From NCBI GenBank assembly GCA_965237765.1, contig OZ250157.1:2232001-2296000 (forward strand): a stretch of 64,000 bases of DNA, in the 5' to 3' direction. The position numbers were made by a program, and so were the translations under genes. Positions within the stretch are counted from its first letter, which is position 1. Each line of letters begins with the position of its first letter. The notes under the pieces were generated by a model. That model was given only the letters and a program-made list of their open reading frames with translations, was not told the DNA's origin and searched no databases. Below are positions 36,931 to 46,278 of the stretch, in pieces. The DNA is from WTGJ01 sp965237765. Lineage in GTDB: Bacteria; Chloroflexota; Anaerolineae; Aggregatilineales; Phototrophicaceae.

Positions 36931-38235
36931 ATGATGGAGCAGACATTGACGCAACGCAGTAGCCAGGTTTCGCTTTGGTCTCGCCTGCGGGGAGGCTTTG
37001 ATAAGCAGAGCCTCTTCGCGCTTTTTTTCGCGCTGGTGGGGATCCTCATGTTCGCCAGCATTCCGGGGCATCATACGGGCCTCGGCCCGGCGGAGTTGAC
37101 CTTCGGCGAGAGTGGCGTGGGCAGCATTCGCGTCCCCACCCTGCCCTATGGCATGGTCGTCGCGGCGCTTTATCTGGCGGGCGGCATAGTTGGCCTGCTG
37201 CCTATGCCCTGGGCGCGCAATATCCGAGGTCGTTGGCTGTTGTTGAATGGGGCGCTCATCATCCCGACCGTGCTCATCCTGGCGGCGGCGGACAATCGCA
37301 TCAATTTGGTCGTTTTCGCGCAGGTCAGTGTCCGTTCAGCGACACCGGTGGTCATCGGCGCGCTGGCGGGTATCTGGTGCGAGCGCTCGGGTGTGATCAA
37401 TATCGGCATCGAAGGCATGATGCTCACAGGCGCAGCCTTCGGTTTCATCGCCTTCAACCTCATCGTCGACGCGAGCGGCCTACCAGTACAGCAGGCACTC
37501 ACGCTGGGGGTTATCGCCTCTGTGCTTTCTGGTGGGTTGATCGCGCTGCTGCACGCTTGGCTCTCCATCACCTTCCGCACGGACCAAATCGTGAGCGGCA
37601 CCGTCATCAATATTTTGGCGATAGGCATCACCAGCTTCTTGCGCCGCGAGGTGTTGCTCAATGCGGACGCCGGCCGCGAAACGCTCCAAAACATCCACAT
37701 CCCCTTGCTCTCCAAAATCCCCATCCTTGGCGAAATATTCTTCCAGGGGCGGCCGATTTTCTACATGATGTTCGTCTTGTTGCTGGCGACGCACGTGATG
37801 CTTTATTTCACCCGTTGGGGCTTGCGGACGCGGGCAGTCGGCGAGAACCCGCACGCAGCAGATACGCTGGGCATCAATGTGCAGCGCAACCGCTGGGTGA
37901 ATGTATTCATCGGCGGATTGATAGCCGGCCTGGCGGGCGCCTGGTTTTCGCTGGAAACGACAGGCAGCTTCTATGACGAGATGACGGCCGGCCGCGGTTT
38001 CATCGCGCTGGCGGTGATGATCTTCGGTAACTGGACGCCAGCGGGGGTATTCGGCGCTGGTTTGCTGTATGGCTTTTCGGATGCGCTCGGTTTCCGCTTC
38101 CAGACGCTGAATGTGGCGGTGCCCTCACAATTCCTGCAAATGGTGCCATATATCATCACGCTGGTAGTAATTTCCGGCCTGGTTGGGCGCGTCTTCCCGC
38201 CCGCCGCTGGCGGTAAACCTTTCGTCAAGGAATAG
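36931..38235 (+). CDS. BMP-type nucleoside ABC importer B, permease 2
   Basis: A 434-residue permease. The conserved core starts near residue 130 with ATPVVIGALAGIWCERSGVINIGIEGMML and has RAVGENPHAADTLGINVQRNRWV and the end TLNVAVPSQFLQMVPYIITLVVI. It has an N-terminal extension of about 100 residues with three hydrophobic segments (for example SLFALFFALVGILMFASI) not found in permease 2 of importers A and C. The start is ATG 36931 or 36934, with only a G-rich stretch upstream. A strong terminator follows the gene. Confidence 0.9.
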   Translation: MMEQTLTQRSSQVSLWSRLRGGFDKQSLFALFFALVGILMFASIPGHHTGLGPAELTFGESGVGSIRVPTLPYGMVVAALYLAGGIVGLLPMPWARNIRGRWLLLNGALIIPTVLILAAADNRINLVVFAQVSVRSATPVVIGALAGIWCERSGVINIGIEGMMLTGAAFGFIAFNLIVDASGLPVQQALTLGVIASVLSGGLIALLHAWLSITFRTDQIVSGTVINILAIGITSFLRREVLLNADAGRETLQNIHIPLLSKIPILGEIFFQGRPIFYMMFVLLLATHVMLYFTRWGLRTRAVGENPHAADTLGINVQRNRWVNVFIGGLIAGLAGAWFSLETTGSFYDEMTAGRGFIALAVMIFGNWTPAGVFGAGLLYGFSDALGFRFQTLNVAVPSQFLQMVPYIITLVVISGLVGRVFPPAAGGKPFVKE

Positions 38236-38270
38236 TACGCCTAAGGTTACCGCCCCAGCAAATTAGAAGA

Positions 38271-38298
38271 GGCTCCGCCGTAGCGGAGCCCCCTTTTT
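38271..38298 (+). terminator. intrinsic terminator after importer B
   Basis: GGCTCCGC and GCGGAGCC form a perfect 8-bp stem with loop CGTA, followed by CCCTTTTT. In reverse the stem is followed by TCTTCTAATTT, so it may also end the convergent binding-protein gene. Confidence 0.88.
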
Positions 38299-38327
38299 GA
38301 TGCGTTGGATCTGGATAGCGAAAGTGC

Positions 38328-39443
38328 TTACTCGTCATCGCCTTCGTCGTCGTCCATGTCGTCGCCATCGTCATCCATGTCATCATCCATGTCGTCGTCC
38401 ATCATGTCCATTTCGAGCAATTCGCCCGAGCCGGGGTTGACGCCGGTTTCAATGCTGCCGTCCTTGAGGCCTTGGTAGATTTCTTCCATGGCAGCGGTCA
38501 CTTCTTCGGAGACGTCGGAATCGTGCGGGGGCGCGAAGCCGATGCCGTCGTTCTCGGCGGAAAGCACCCAGATGCCGCTCACCCAATCCCCGCCACCTTC
38601 GGCTAGGGCCTTGATGGGCAAGTAAGCGCCGTTATCGACGCGCTTCATGGCGCTGGAGATGAGGTTCTCGGCGCCTGGTGTTTCGCCGCGGCCGAACGTG
38701 GTGTTGTACTCATCCTGGTCCACGCCGATGACGAGTGCGCCCAATTGGGCCGCCTTGGTGATGCCGCCAGAGCCAGTATTGCCGCCGGCGCCAAAGATGA
38801 CATCCGCGCCTTCGCCAATGAAGCCTTCCGCCGCGGCCGCGCCACGGTCCGGCGCGCCGAAGCTATCGATATAAACGCCAAGCGTCTCGATATCGGGATT
38901 GATGTAACGCGCGCCCTGCTCGAAGCCGTTGCGGAATTTCACGACGGGCGGGATGTCGATACCATAAACGCCGGCGATGATACCGCTCTCGGACATCATC
39001 GCAGCCAGCGCGCCAGCGAGGAAGCCGGACTGGTCCTCACGGAAAAGCACGCCGAGCAGGTTGTCTGGGGCGTCGCCGTGGAACTGGTCGATGCCGATGA
39101 AATAGACATCCGGGTTGGCATTGGCGAACTCTGCGGTCTTGTCGGTCATGAGGAAGCCAACAGTGACAATGACGTCATAACCCTCATCGACGCAAGTGGA
39201 CATGTTGGTGTCGTAATCGGTCGGGGCGGCGGTCTCGATGAAGGTGGAATCTAGCCCGAAATCTTCAGCGGCACGCGCAAATCCGTTATACGTGAACTCG
39301 TTGAAGGTGCCGTCGTTGATGCGTCCGATATCCGTCACCAGACAGATCGAATCGATGAGGCTATCCTGCGCGCCGACGGCCAGGGCCCCGACCATAGTGG
39401 CCAGGAGCGTCAGGACGACGGCGAAACTCTGGAAACGCTTCAT
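38328..39443 (-). CDS. BMP-family nucleoside-binding protein B with Asp/Met-rich tail
   Basis: A 371-residue BMP/PnrA-like binding protein. A signal peptide (MKRFQSFAVVLTLLATMVGA) ends at VGAQ|D with no lipobox cysteine. Mature features include ICLVTDIGRINDGTFNEFTY (the family ligand loop), ADVIFGAGGNTGSGGITKAA and VIGVDQDEYNT. The last 30 residues or so are a run of Asp with Met every few positions, as in binding protein A. It has its own promoter region beside gltB and converges on the importer B genes through the shared terminator, so it is expressed separately from its ATPase and permeases. AAGGAGAGGAC precedes the ATG. Assignment to importer B rests on adjacency. Confidence 0.9.
   Translation of the reverse strand: MKRFQSFAVVLTLLATMVGALAVGAQDSLIDSICLVTDIGRINDGTFNEFTYNGFARAAEDFGLDSTFIETAAPTDYDTNMSTCVDEGYDVIVTVGFLMTDKTAEFANANPDVYFIGIDQFHGDAPDNLLGVLFREDQSGFLAGALAAMMSESGIIAGVYGIDIPPVVKFRNGFEQGARYINPDIETLGVYIDSFGAPDRGAAAAEGFIGEGADVIFGAGGNTGSGGITKAAQLGALVIGVDQDEYNTTFGRGETPGAENLISSAMKRVDNGAYLPIKALAEGGGDWVSGIWVLSAENDGIGFAPPHDSDVSEEVTAAMEEIYQGLKDGSIETGVNPGSGELLEMDMMDDDMDDDMDDDGDDMDDDEGDDE
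38332..38405 (-). repeat. coding tandem repeat for second Asp/Met tail
   Basis: Short repeats of ATGGATGATGAC and variants code the acidic tail of binding protein B; the units are the same kind as in binding protein A but the order of GAC/GAT and GGC/GAG differs. Confidence 0.75.
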
Positions 39444-39479
39444 GGGGAAGTCCTCTCCTTATTGCTAACATCTTAGATA

Positions 39480-39488
39480 ATCATAACA
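39480..39488 (-). promoter_or_regulatory. possible extended -10 promoter of binding protein B
   Basis: On the minus strand TGTTATGAT is an extended -10 element 36 bases before the start codon; a TTGGTA lies 19 bases further up, a long spacer. Confidence 0.4.
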
Positions 39489-39564
39489 CGGAGCGAGGTA
39501 AAATTACCAAATTCTCGTGAGTTGAGTGGAAGATTCATGTGATGCACGCCCTATACCTGTTGCC

Positions 39565-39592
39565 TTGGCATTCACTTTGTATAAACTATACA
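39565..39592 (+). promoter_or_regulatory. promoter of glutamate synthase gene
   Basis: TTGGCA (39565-39570), 16 bases, TATACA (39587-39592). The -10 box lies inside a perfect palindrome, so promoter access should be controlled by a bound protein. Confidence 0.55.
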
Positions 39593-39595
39593 AAG
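39575..39595. promoter_or_regulatory. palindromic operator at glutamate synthase promoter
   Basis: Perfect 9-bp arms CTTTGTATA and TATACAAAG around AAC, covering the promoter spacer and -10 box. This is the size and symmetry of a dimeric repressor site (TetR, PadR or similar). No regulator gene lies next to it. Confidence 0.65.
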
Positions 39596-39634
39596 AGAGT
39601 GCGCACAGATTCTGCTGGAAATTCCTGCAATTTC

Positions 39635-39647
39635 GGTTAGTCTAACC
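39635..39647. repeat. short palindrome before glutamate synthase start
   Basis: GGTTAG and CTAACC around a single T, just upstream of the ATG at 39652. It could be a second protein site or a small RNA hairpin in the leader. Confidence 0.4.
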
Positions 39648-39675
39648 ATATATGAGCAAATGCCAGAAGGAACAG

Positions 39676-42600
39676 ATGAAGAAAAGCGCAAAAGCAAAGC
39701 GATGGAACCAGCGCCTGCATCGTGAAGATCAGCGCGAGCGGGATGCATGTGCTTTGTTGTGCGCGGTTCGCAAGGGTGGCCGCCCGACACACGGAACGAT
39801 CAAGCGCACGATCGAGGCGCTGGCGCGAATGGGGCACCGCACCGGCTTCGTCGATGGTAGCGGTGATGGCGCCGGTATCCTCACCGATATCCCGCGGCAG
39901 CTCTGGGCACGCAAGATCGCTAGTATGGGCCTGCGCAGCTCTATCGCCACACAGGCAGGTTTTTGGGTGGCGCATGCTATGGTGCCGGCCTCGTTGCGTG
40001 GTGAAGAAGAGAGCATATTGGCAGCATTGAGCGAAACGCTGAACGAAGCTGGGCTCGATGTGCTTTACGAGGCACGCGGCGAAGTGAATAATACCGTGCT
40101 TGGTCCTATTGCCCGCACTAATGAGCCGCAATTCTGGCAGCTGGCCGGGCTTCCCGGACAAGTACCGCTTCAGCAGCTCGATGCTCGGTTGTTCCGCCTG
40201 CGCTCGCTATTGGAAGCGAAATACGGGCTGCATTTCGCGTCATTCTCGTCGAATTCGGTAGTTTATAAGGTTCAGGGCTCGGTAGAGATTTTGCGGCGCT
40301 ATTACACCGAATTGCGACAGCCAGATTACGATTCTATCGTCGCGATGGTGCACGCGCGTTATAGCACGAACACGCAACCGCGCTTCGAACGCGTCCAGCC
40401 CTTTGGCTTGCTCGGGCACAATGGCGAATTCAACACCATATCGCGCTTTCGCCTGGAAGCGGCGATGTTAGGCATCGATTTGGACGAGGCCAATTCCGAT
40501 TCGCAGGATGTGGACCGCATCCTCGAAGCGTTCTGCGTGAATTATAACATCGACCTCATTGAAGCGATGGAGTACATCTTCCCACCATTCGAGCATGATC
40601 TCATCCAGAACGTGCCGGAAATCCAGCGCATTTACGAGACGATGCGGCAACGTTTTGGCCCCTTTGCGCAAGGACCGGCGTCGGTAGCGGCGCGCTTGGG
40701 CGATACCTGCGTCTTTAGTGTGGATGCCCTTGGCTTACGTCCGCTCTGGTTCGGTGAAACAGAGAAGGAAATCTTCGCCAGCTCTGAACGCGGTGTGTAC
40801 TACGTCGATAGCTTCGTGCATAGCCCGCGGCCGCTGGCGCCCGGCGAAAAAGTGGCCTTGAAAATCGAACCCGGGCGCGGCATCGAGGTGTTAAATTACC
40901 CCGATATCCAACGCCATGTGTTGGAACGCGAACGAATGCGCACCGTGGCCAATGTGATGCGTGAGCGAGGCCACCTGGCGAGGCGTGACGGACGCTCGGT
41001 CGTATATGCCGGCGGATTCGGCGTGGGCATGGGTGGAGCGGCGCTCTCGAGCGTTACAGAAAAAGCAGAAAAAACACCTGCCCCGCCCGCTGCGATGGCG
41101 CCGGAACTCCTGGAAGAATACCCCTGGCAGTTGCAGCCAGCGCCCACCCACACCGTCGCGCTGGCGGCGCTGGGTTGGGAACGCTTCCATGTCAGTTTCT
41201 TGCAAGACATCGGGCAGGCGCGCAAGGAGCAAATTGGCTCGCTCGGTTGGGATGGGCCGCTGGCTGCCATGGCAGAAACGCGCATGAATCTCGCCAACTA
41301 TTTCAAAGAGACAGTAGCCGTCGTCACTAACCCCTCTATCGACCGCGAACGCGAACAGGCGCAATTCTCCACGCGAATGCTGGTTGGCGCGCGGCCGGAT
41401 TTCGACGCTGAAAAGGGCGAAGGCCCGTTGCTCACGCTCGATTCACCGCTGCTCCCCGGCGGCCTAGAGGAGCTGGGCAGCGAGGAGGCGGTGCATGAAC
41501 TGGCCGAGACATTCCGCACGCGCACGCTGGAAGATTTGCTGATGGAATTCGGCTCACAAGCGCGCATCTTCTCTCTCACTGCCGCGGCTGACGAAGCGAT
41601 ACCCGACGCGCTCATTAGGCTGCGCGAGGAGGCTGTGACTGCTGTTCGCGCGGGTTGCGCGCTGCTCGTGCTGGATGATAGCGAAGTTTATTCCGGTGAG
41701 CGCTTGTGGCTGGATCCGCTGCTGGCCGTTTCGGCCATCGACCAGGCCTTGCGCGAGGCGCCTGACGAGCGGAACTTGCGGCGTCGCGTCGGTATCGTTG
41801 TTCGATCGGGCGCGCTGCGGGATCTACACGATCTGGTGCTTTGTGTCGCCCTGGGTGCGACGGCCGTCCAACCCTATCAGATGTATGCCGTGGCGTTGGG
41901 ACTCTCGCCGCGCCGCCCGAAAATCCTACCCGACACGGCGGAAAAACAAGACATGATGCGCCTGACGCTGAGGGTGCTGCGCGAAGGGATGGAAAAGGTC
42001 ATTTCCACCATCGGTTGCCACGAGCTGCGCGGTTATGGACATTCTTTTAGCTCGATTGGATTGACGGATGCAGTGGCGGCCTATTTTGGCACCCCGAATT
42101 ACTTTGGATCCGAGGAACGTGGGTTGACCTGGGCGCAATTGCAGGCGGACACCGAGCGACGCGCCACTGAATTGCGTGGAGAAGAGCGCGCCCGTCTCAG
42201 CAACGCCAACCGTATTTACCCCAAGATCTGGAAGAAGATGGAAGCGGTTGCCCATGGAGAGTTATCGCTGGCGGAATATACAGAGCAATTGATGTCGCTC
42301 GAGGAGAGCATGCCCGTCGCCCTGCGGCATATTATCGGATTGCGCGAGGCGGAAACGCCACTGCCGCCAGAGGAAGTGGATATCAGCATCGGCGGCCATC
42401 GCATACCGGCTGTGATTGGCGCGATGTCTTTCGGTTCGCAGGGGGAGCTTGCCTACCGCGCTTATGCCGAGGCGGCGGAGCGTGGCCAGTTCCTTTGCGT
42501 GAATGGCGAAGGCGGCGAATTACCGAGCGTGATGGGAAAGTACCCCGCCAATCGCGGCAATCAGGTTGCGTCGGGTCGTTTTGGCGTGAATATTGAATTC

Positions 42601-44358
42601 CTGAATTCTTGCCATTACCTCGAAATCAAAATCGGCCAGGGCGCCAAACCAGGGGAAGGTGGTTTCTTGCCCGGCTACAAGGTGAATGAGCAAGTTGCTT
42701 TAGCGCGGCATACCAACACCAAAGTGGATTTAATATCGCCCAGCAACAACCACGATCTCTATTCTATCGAAGATCTGGCGCAATTGATCGAGGAATTGAA
42801 GGACGCTAACCCCTTGGCGAAGGTCATCGTGAAGATTCCGGTGGTGCCGGGGGTGGGCATCATATCGGTGGGTGTGGCAAAGGCGGGGGCGGATGTCATC
42901 ACGCTCACAGGTTACGATGGCGGCACGGGCGCGGCGCGTATGCATGCTCTGCGCTATGTTGGCTTGCCAGCGGAAATTGGCGTCTGGTTGGCGCATCACG
43001 AACTGCGCAACAGTGGCCTGCGCGATCAGGTCGAACTATGGTGCGATGGGGGTATGAAGAGCGGCCGCGATGTGGTGAAGATGGTTTGCCTGGGCGCGAA
43101 CCGTGTGGGATTCGCAACGTTGGCAATGGTAGCGATGGGTTGCACCATCTGCCGAAAATGCCAGGAAGGCACCTGCCACGTTGGTATCACCACGCATATT
43201 AAGGATAAAGAAGAGGCGGTGGTGCGTGGGCTGAAGAATTTCGAGCCGCGCGTCTACGAACAGGCCGTTGAGGGCATCGTCAACGTCTTCGAGATGCTGG
43301 CGGATGATATGCGACTCTGGGCAGGTAAGCTGGGCGCCGCGAACTTGCAAGATCTGGTCGGGCGGGTGGATCTGTTGGAACAGACCGCCCAGCACGAACG
43401 CATCGATTTGCGGCCGCTGTTCGAGCCGGCCCCCGCCAACCGCCGCCCCTTCCTGCGACCGGGTGTCGGCCGTCGCATCATGCGCCCGCGCTACACGCTC
43501 AGCCGCCAGATTACGGCTATCGTCAGCGAGCACATTGCCCGCGGTGAATCAGAAATCACGTATGACGACGAACAAGTGATGGCGATGGATCGCGCGCTGG
43601 GCGTACATTTGATTGGCGCCATCGAGCGCGGCGAAATTTCGCAACCGAAGCCGATCGACGCGATCCATCTCACCTTTAGCAATTCGGCGATCCCGGGCAA
43701 TGGTCTGGCCGCATTCCTCGACGCTCCGCTGGATGTGATGGTGGAAGGCGGCGCGCAGGATGGCGTGGCGAAATCGGCTCGCGGTGGGCGGCTGACCATC
43801 CTCAAAGGCTTGAATCACAACGGCAGCTGGCTCGACGGCTCAGTGGGCAAGAGTTTCGCTTATGGCGCGCAAGGGGGCACCTTCATCGTCCAGGGCGATG
43901 CCGATACCCGCGCTTGTATCCGATTGAGCGGTGCTGATGTAATCTTTGGCGGCGAGGTGCAGGAACCGCTGCGCGATGAGCTGGGTGGACTGTCGGCGCG
44001 CGCCAACCTGAAGGGTTACGCGTGCGAATACATGACGAGCGGGCGCGTGCTCGTGCTGGGCGATCCCGGGCCATGGTACTGCGCTGGGATGACGGGCGGC
44101 GCCGTTTATCAGCGCTTGCAGCCGGAGATGCGCCTCACGCGCGCGGCTATCCGCCACCGCCTGGCCGCTGATGGTAAGGTCGACATATACCCGCTTGAGG
44201 ACGAGGATGTGGACGCTGTCCAGGACATGCTTGAGCTGTATATCGAAGCGCTCGAAGATCACAACCAGGGTGATGCCGCTACGCACCTTTACGTTCTACA
44301 AGCCAACCCGCGCGACCACTTCATCAAGATTGCACCGAAGATCGCGCCGCACGGCTGA
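39676..44358 (+). CDS. gltB: glutamate synthase large subunit (GltB-like)
   Basis: A 1560-residue three-part enzyme. The N-terminal class II glutamine amidotransferase domain has its nucleophile at Cys25 after a short propeptide (ERDAC), followed by GSGDGAGILTDIP and HARYSTNTQPRFERVQPFGL. The central domain (about 480-760) is divergent. The FMN synthase domain has VIGAMSFGSQGELAYRAYAE, CVNGEGGELP, ISPSNNHDLYSIEDL, TGYDGGTGAA and the [3Fe-4S] cysteines C1156, C1162 and C1167 in CTICRKCQEGTC. The C-terminal beta-helix GXGXG domain starts near 1250. AGAAGGA before the ATG at 39676 decides the start over ATG 39652. It makes two glutamates from glutamine and 2-oxoglutarate. No gltD is in the window, so a ferredoxin or unlinked small subunit must supply electrons. 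Confidence 0.9.
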   Translation: MKKSAKAKRWNQRLHREDQRERDACALLCAVRKGGRPTHGTIKRTIEALARMGHRTGFVDGSGDGAGILTDIPRQLWARKIASMGLRSSIATQAGFWVAHAMVPASLRGEEESILAALSETLNEAGLDVLYEARGEVNNTVLGPIARTNEPQFWQLAGLPGQVPLQQLDARLFRLRSLLEAKYGLHFASFSSNSVVYKVQGSVEILRRYYTELRQPDYDSIVAMVHARYSTNTQPRFERVQPFGLLGHNGEFNTISRFRLEAAMLGIDLDEANSDSQDVDRILEAFCVNYNIDLIEAMEYIFPPFEHDLIQNVPEIQRIYETMRQRFGPFAQGPASVAARLGDTCVFSVDALGLRPLWFGETEKEIFASSERGVYYVDSFVHSPRPLAPGEKVALKIEPGRGIEVLNYPDIQRHVLERERMRTVANVMRERGHLARRDGRSVVYAGGFGVGMGGAALSSVTEKAEKTPAPPAAMAPELLEEYPWQLQPAPTHTVALAALGWERFHVSFLQDIGQARKEQIGSLGWDGPLAAMAETRMNLANYFKETVAVVTNPSIDREREQAQFSTRMLVGARPDFDAEKGEGPLLTLDSPLLPGGLEELGSEEAVHELAETFRTRTLEDLLMEFGSQARIFSLTAAADEAIPDALIRLREEAVTAVRAGCALLVLDDSEVYSGERLWLDPLLAVSAIDQALREAPDERNLRRRVGIVVRSGALRDLHDLVLCVALGATAVQPYQMYAVALGLSPRRPKILPDTAEKQDMMRLTLRVLREGMEKVISTIGCHELRGYGHSFSSIGLTDAVAAYFGTPNYFGSEERGLTWAQLQADTERRATELRGEERARLSNANRIYPKIWKKMEAVAHGELSLAEYTEQLMSLEESMPVALRHIIGLREAETPLPPEEVDISIGGHRIPAVIGAMSFGSQGELAYRAYAEAAERGQFLCVNGEGGELPSVMGKYPANRGNQVASGRFGVNIEFLNSCHYLEIKIGQGAKPGEGGFLPGYKVNEQVALARHTNTKVDLISPSNNHDLYSIEDLAQLIEELKDANPLAKVIVKIPVVPGVGIISVGVAKAGADVITLTGYDGGTGAARMHALRYVGLPAEIGVWLAHHELRNSGLRDQVELWCDGGMKSGRDVVKMVCLGANRVGFATLAMVAMGCTICRKCQEGTCHVGITTHIKDKEEAVVRGLKNFEPRVYEQAVEGIVNVFEMLADDMRLWAGKLGAANLQDLVGRVDLLEQTAQHERIDLRPLFEPAPANRRPFLRPGVGRRIMRPRYTLSRQITAIVSEHIARGESEITYDDEQVMAMDRALGVHLIGAIERGEISQPKPIDAIHLTFSNSAIPGNGLAAFLDAPLDVMVEGGAQDGVAKSARGGRLTILKGLNHNGSWLDGSVGKSFAYGAQGGTFIVQGDADTRACIRLSGADVIFGGEVQEPLRDELGGLSARANLKGYACEYMTSGRVLVLGDPGPWYCAGMTGGAVYQRLQPEMRLTRAAIRHRLAADGKVDIYPLEDEDVDAVQDMLELYIEALEDHNQGDAATHLYVLQANPRDHFIKIAPKIAPHG

Positions 44359-44369
44359 AAATAGAGCGG

Positions 44370-46184
44370 CTAAACGCTCGCAGCCGAGAGCGTTTCCAGG
44401 CGCCCCACCAGCTCCTCCAGTACACCAAAAGTGGTCTCCACCGCTTGCGGCGTTCGCATATCGACGCCCGCATCCTGAAGCACATCCAACGCATAACGCG
44501 AAGCGCCGGCGCGCAGGAATTCCAGATAGGCTTCGGTGGCAGCGGGTTCTCCGCTACGGATTCGCTTGGTCAGCTCGTGCGCTGCTGAGATGCCGGTGGA
44601 ATATTGGAAGACGTAGAAATTAGCGTAGAGGTGGCCGAATTGTGCCCAGGTGATCGCCGAGCGGTCACCATCCATCTCCATTTCGCCGCCATAGCCTTCG
44701 CTGAGCAGATCGCTCATGAGCGTGTTCATGTCGCGCGCGGTGAGGCTCTGGCCGCGTTCGGCGCGTTCGTGCGTTTCCAGTTCGAAGCGGGCCAGCGTCG
44801 GCATCACGAAGAAATAACGGTGAAAGTTGCTCATCGCTTCAGCGATGAGCGCGAGCTGGAAATCGCGATCATTGGCGAAGGTGTCAAAGAGGTAAGCGCG
44901 CGTCATCGCCTGGTTGAAATTGGAGGCCGTCTCGGCGACGAACATGGAATAGCTGCCATACACCGGCGGTTGGTGACGCCAGGTATAGTAGGAATGCATG
45001 GAATGGCCGAGCTCATGAACCAGCGTGCTCATGCCGCCCAGCTTGTCGTCGTGACTCATCATGATGAAGGGATAAAGTCCGGGTCCGCCGCTGGAGAAGG
45101 CGCCAGCGCGTTTGTTGCGGTTGGGGTAGACATCCACCCAGCGTTCCTCCAGGCAGCCGCGGCGCATGATGCGCACGTATTCCTCACCCAGTGGCGCCAT
45201 CCCCGAGCAGATATATTCCATTGATTGCTCGAAATTGACCTCCGGTTCGTTCGGAGTGAGCGGTGCCCAGAGGTCGTATGGGTGCAGCTGGTCGACGCCG
45301 AGCGCGTTGCGCAATGCGCGCCAATAACGGTGCCAGGTGGGTATATTCTGGCGGAAGATGCGGATGAGGTTATGGAAAACTTCGGTCGGCAGATTGGCAC
45401 GGCCCAGGGCGGAATGCAGCGAACTTTCGTAGCCGCGCGCGCGCATATGGAAAACGTCGCGCTTGATCGCGAAAGCGAGGTTGTTGGCCAGCGTGTTTTG
45501 TACACTCAAGAAGCCATCGGCGTAACTGGCCCAGGCGTTGCCGCGCAGCTGGCGATCTTCGCTGACCATCAAACTCGGGATCGCGCTATTGGCGACCTCA
45601 TGAGAGTTGCCAGCGCTATCCGCAGCGGGCGCGAACTTCAAATCGGCGCCGGTGAGAATGGCGGCGGTCTGGGCGGCGGTACTCAGCGGCTCGCTGACCA
45701 TCCCGAGCAGCTCTTCCACTTCAGCAGAGCGGATGTGTTCTTGTTTGCGCAAGAGGTCGCGGAAGTAATGGTCGTAAATCGCCAAAGATGACTCTTTCGC
45801 CGCCCAGCGCAGCAAAGTGTCCTCGCCAACGGCGAGCAATTCCGGCTCGATGAAGGCGGCGGTGGCGCCCAATTGGGCGTGGAGCGCTTGGACGCGGCCG
45901 ACCTGAGCGCGGGCGGTCTCGTCGTGGCTATCGACGGCCGCAGAGAAGCTGGCGTAGATGAAGACGCGGCGGGTAGCAGCGTCCAATTCATCGCGCAAAG
46001 CCAGGGCATTCGCGAGTGTCTCGCCGCCATCTTTCAATCGACCTCGGTAGGCGCGCAACCCATCCAAGCGGGCCAGGGTTTCGGAAAGGGCTGTTTCCCA
46101 GGCATCGTTACTGGCGAAGACACTCTCTTTATTCCACTTGTATTGTTCGGGGATTTCGTGGCGTTCACGCAAGGTAGCTGCCAT
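44370..46184 (-). CDS. pepF: oligoendopeptidase F, M3B family
   Basis: A 604-residue zinc metallopeptidase that cuts short peptides in the cytoplasm. The catalytic HELGHSMHSYY motif (HExxH) lies near residue 390 with the third metal ligand in FVAETASNFNQ, and the N-terminal oligopeptidase F helical domain is present (IPEQYKWNKESVFASNDAWE). The ATG at 46184 with GAGGTGCGGC upstream gives the usual family N-terminus; a frame open much further upstream would overlap the divergent M20 gene and is rejected. An extended -10 (TGCTATACT) lies upstream. It runs toward gltB with an 11-base gap. Confidence 0.95.
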   Translation of the reverse strand: MAATLRERHEIPEQYKWNKESVFASNDAWETALSETLARLDGLRAYRGRLKDGGETLANALALRDELDAATRRVFIYASFSAAVDSHDETARAQVGRVQALHAQLGATAAFIEPELLAVGEDTLLRWAAKESSLAIYDHYFRDLLRKQEHIRSAEVEELLGMVSEPLSTAAQTAAILTGADLKFAPAADSAGNSHEVANSAIPSLMVSEDRQLRGNAWASYADGFLSVQNTLANNLAFAIKRDVFHMRARGYESSLHSALGRANLPTEVFHNLIRIFRQNIPTWHRYWRALRNALGVDQLHPYDLWAPLTPNEPEVNFEQSMEYICSGMAPLGEEYVRIMRRGCLEERWVDVYPNRNKRAGAFSSGGPGLYPFIMMSHDDKLGGMSTLVHELGHSMHSYYTWRHQPPVYGSYSMFVAETASNFNQAMTRAYLFDTFANDRDFQLALIAEAMSNFHRYFFVMPTLARFELETHERAERGQSLTARDMNTLMSDLLSEGYGGEMEMDGDRSAITWAQFGHLYANFYVFQYSTGISAAHELTKRIRSGEPAATEAYLEFLRAGASRYALDVLQDAGVDMRTPQAVETTFGVLEELVGRLETLSAASV

Positions 46185-46211
46185 GCCGCACCTCAGTGAT
46201 CGTTTTGCGCC

Positions 46212-46220
46212 AGTATAGCA
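46212..46220 (-). promoter_or_regulatory. extended -10 promoter of pepF
   Basis: TGCTATACT on the minus strand, 27 bases before the pepF ATG; no matching -35 box is seen. Confidence 0.4.
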
Positions 46221-46226
46221 TAGGCG

Positions 46227-46255
46227 TTGGCGGTCGGCCGTTGGCGCGCTAGGAT
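46227..46255 (+). promoter_or_regulatory. promoter of M20 hydrolase gene
   Basis: TTGGCG, 17 bases, TAGGAT, followed by a near-perfect Shine-Dalgarno (GAAGGAGGTGA) before the ATG at 46279. Confidence 0.5.
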
Positions 46256-46278
46256 TCGGGTGTGAAGGAGGTGACAGG

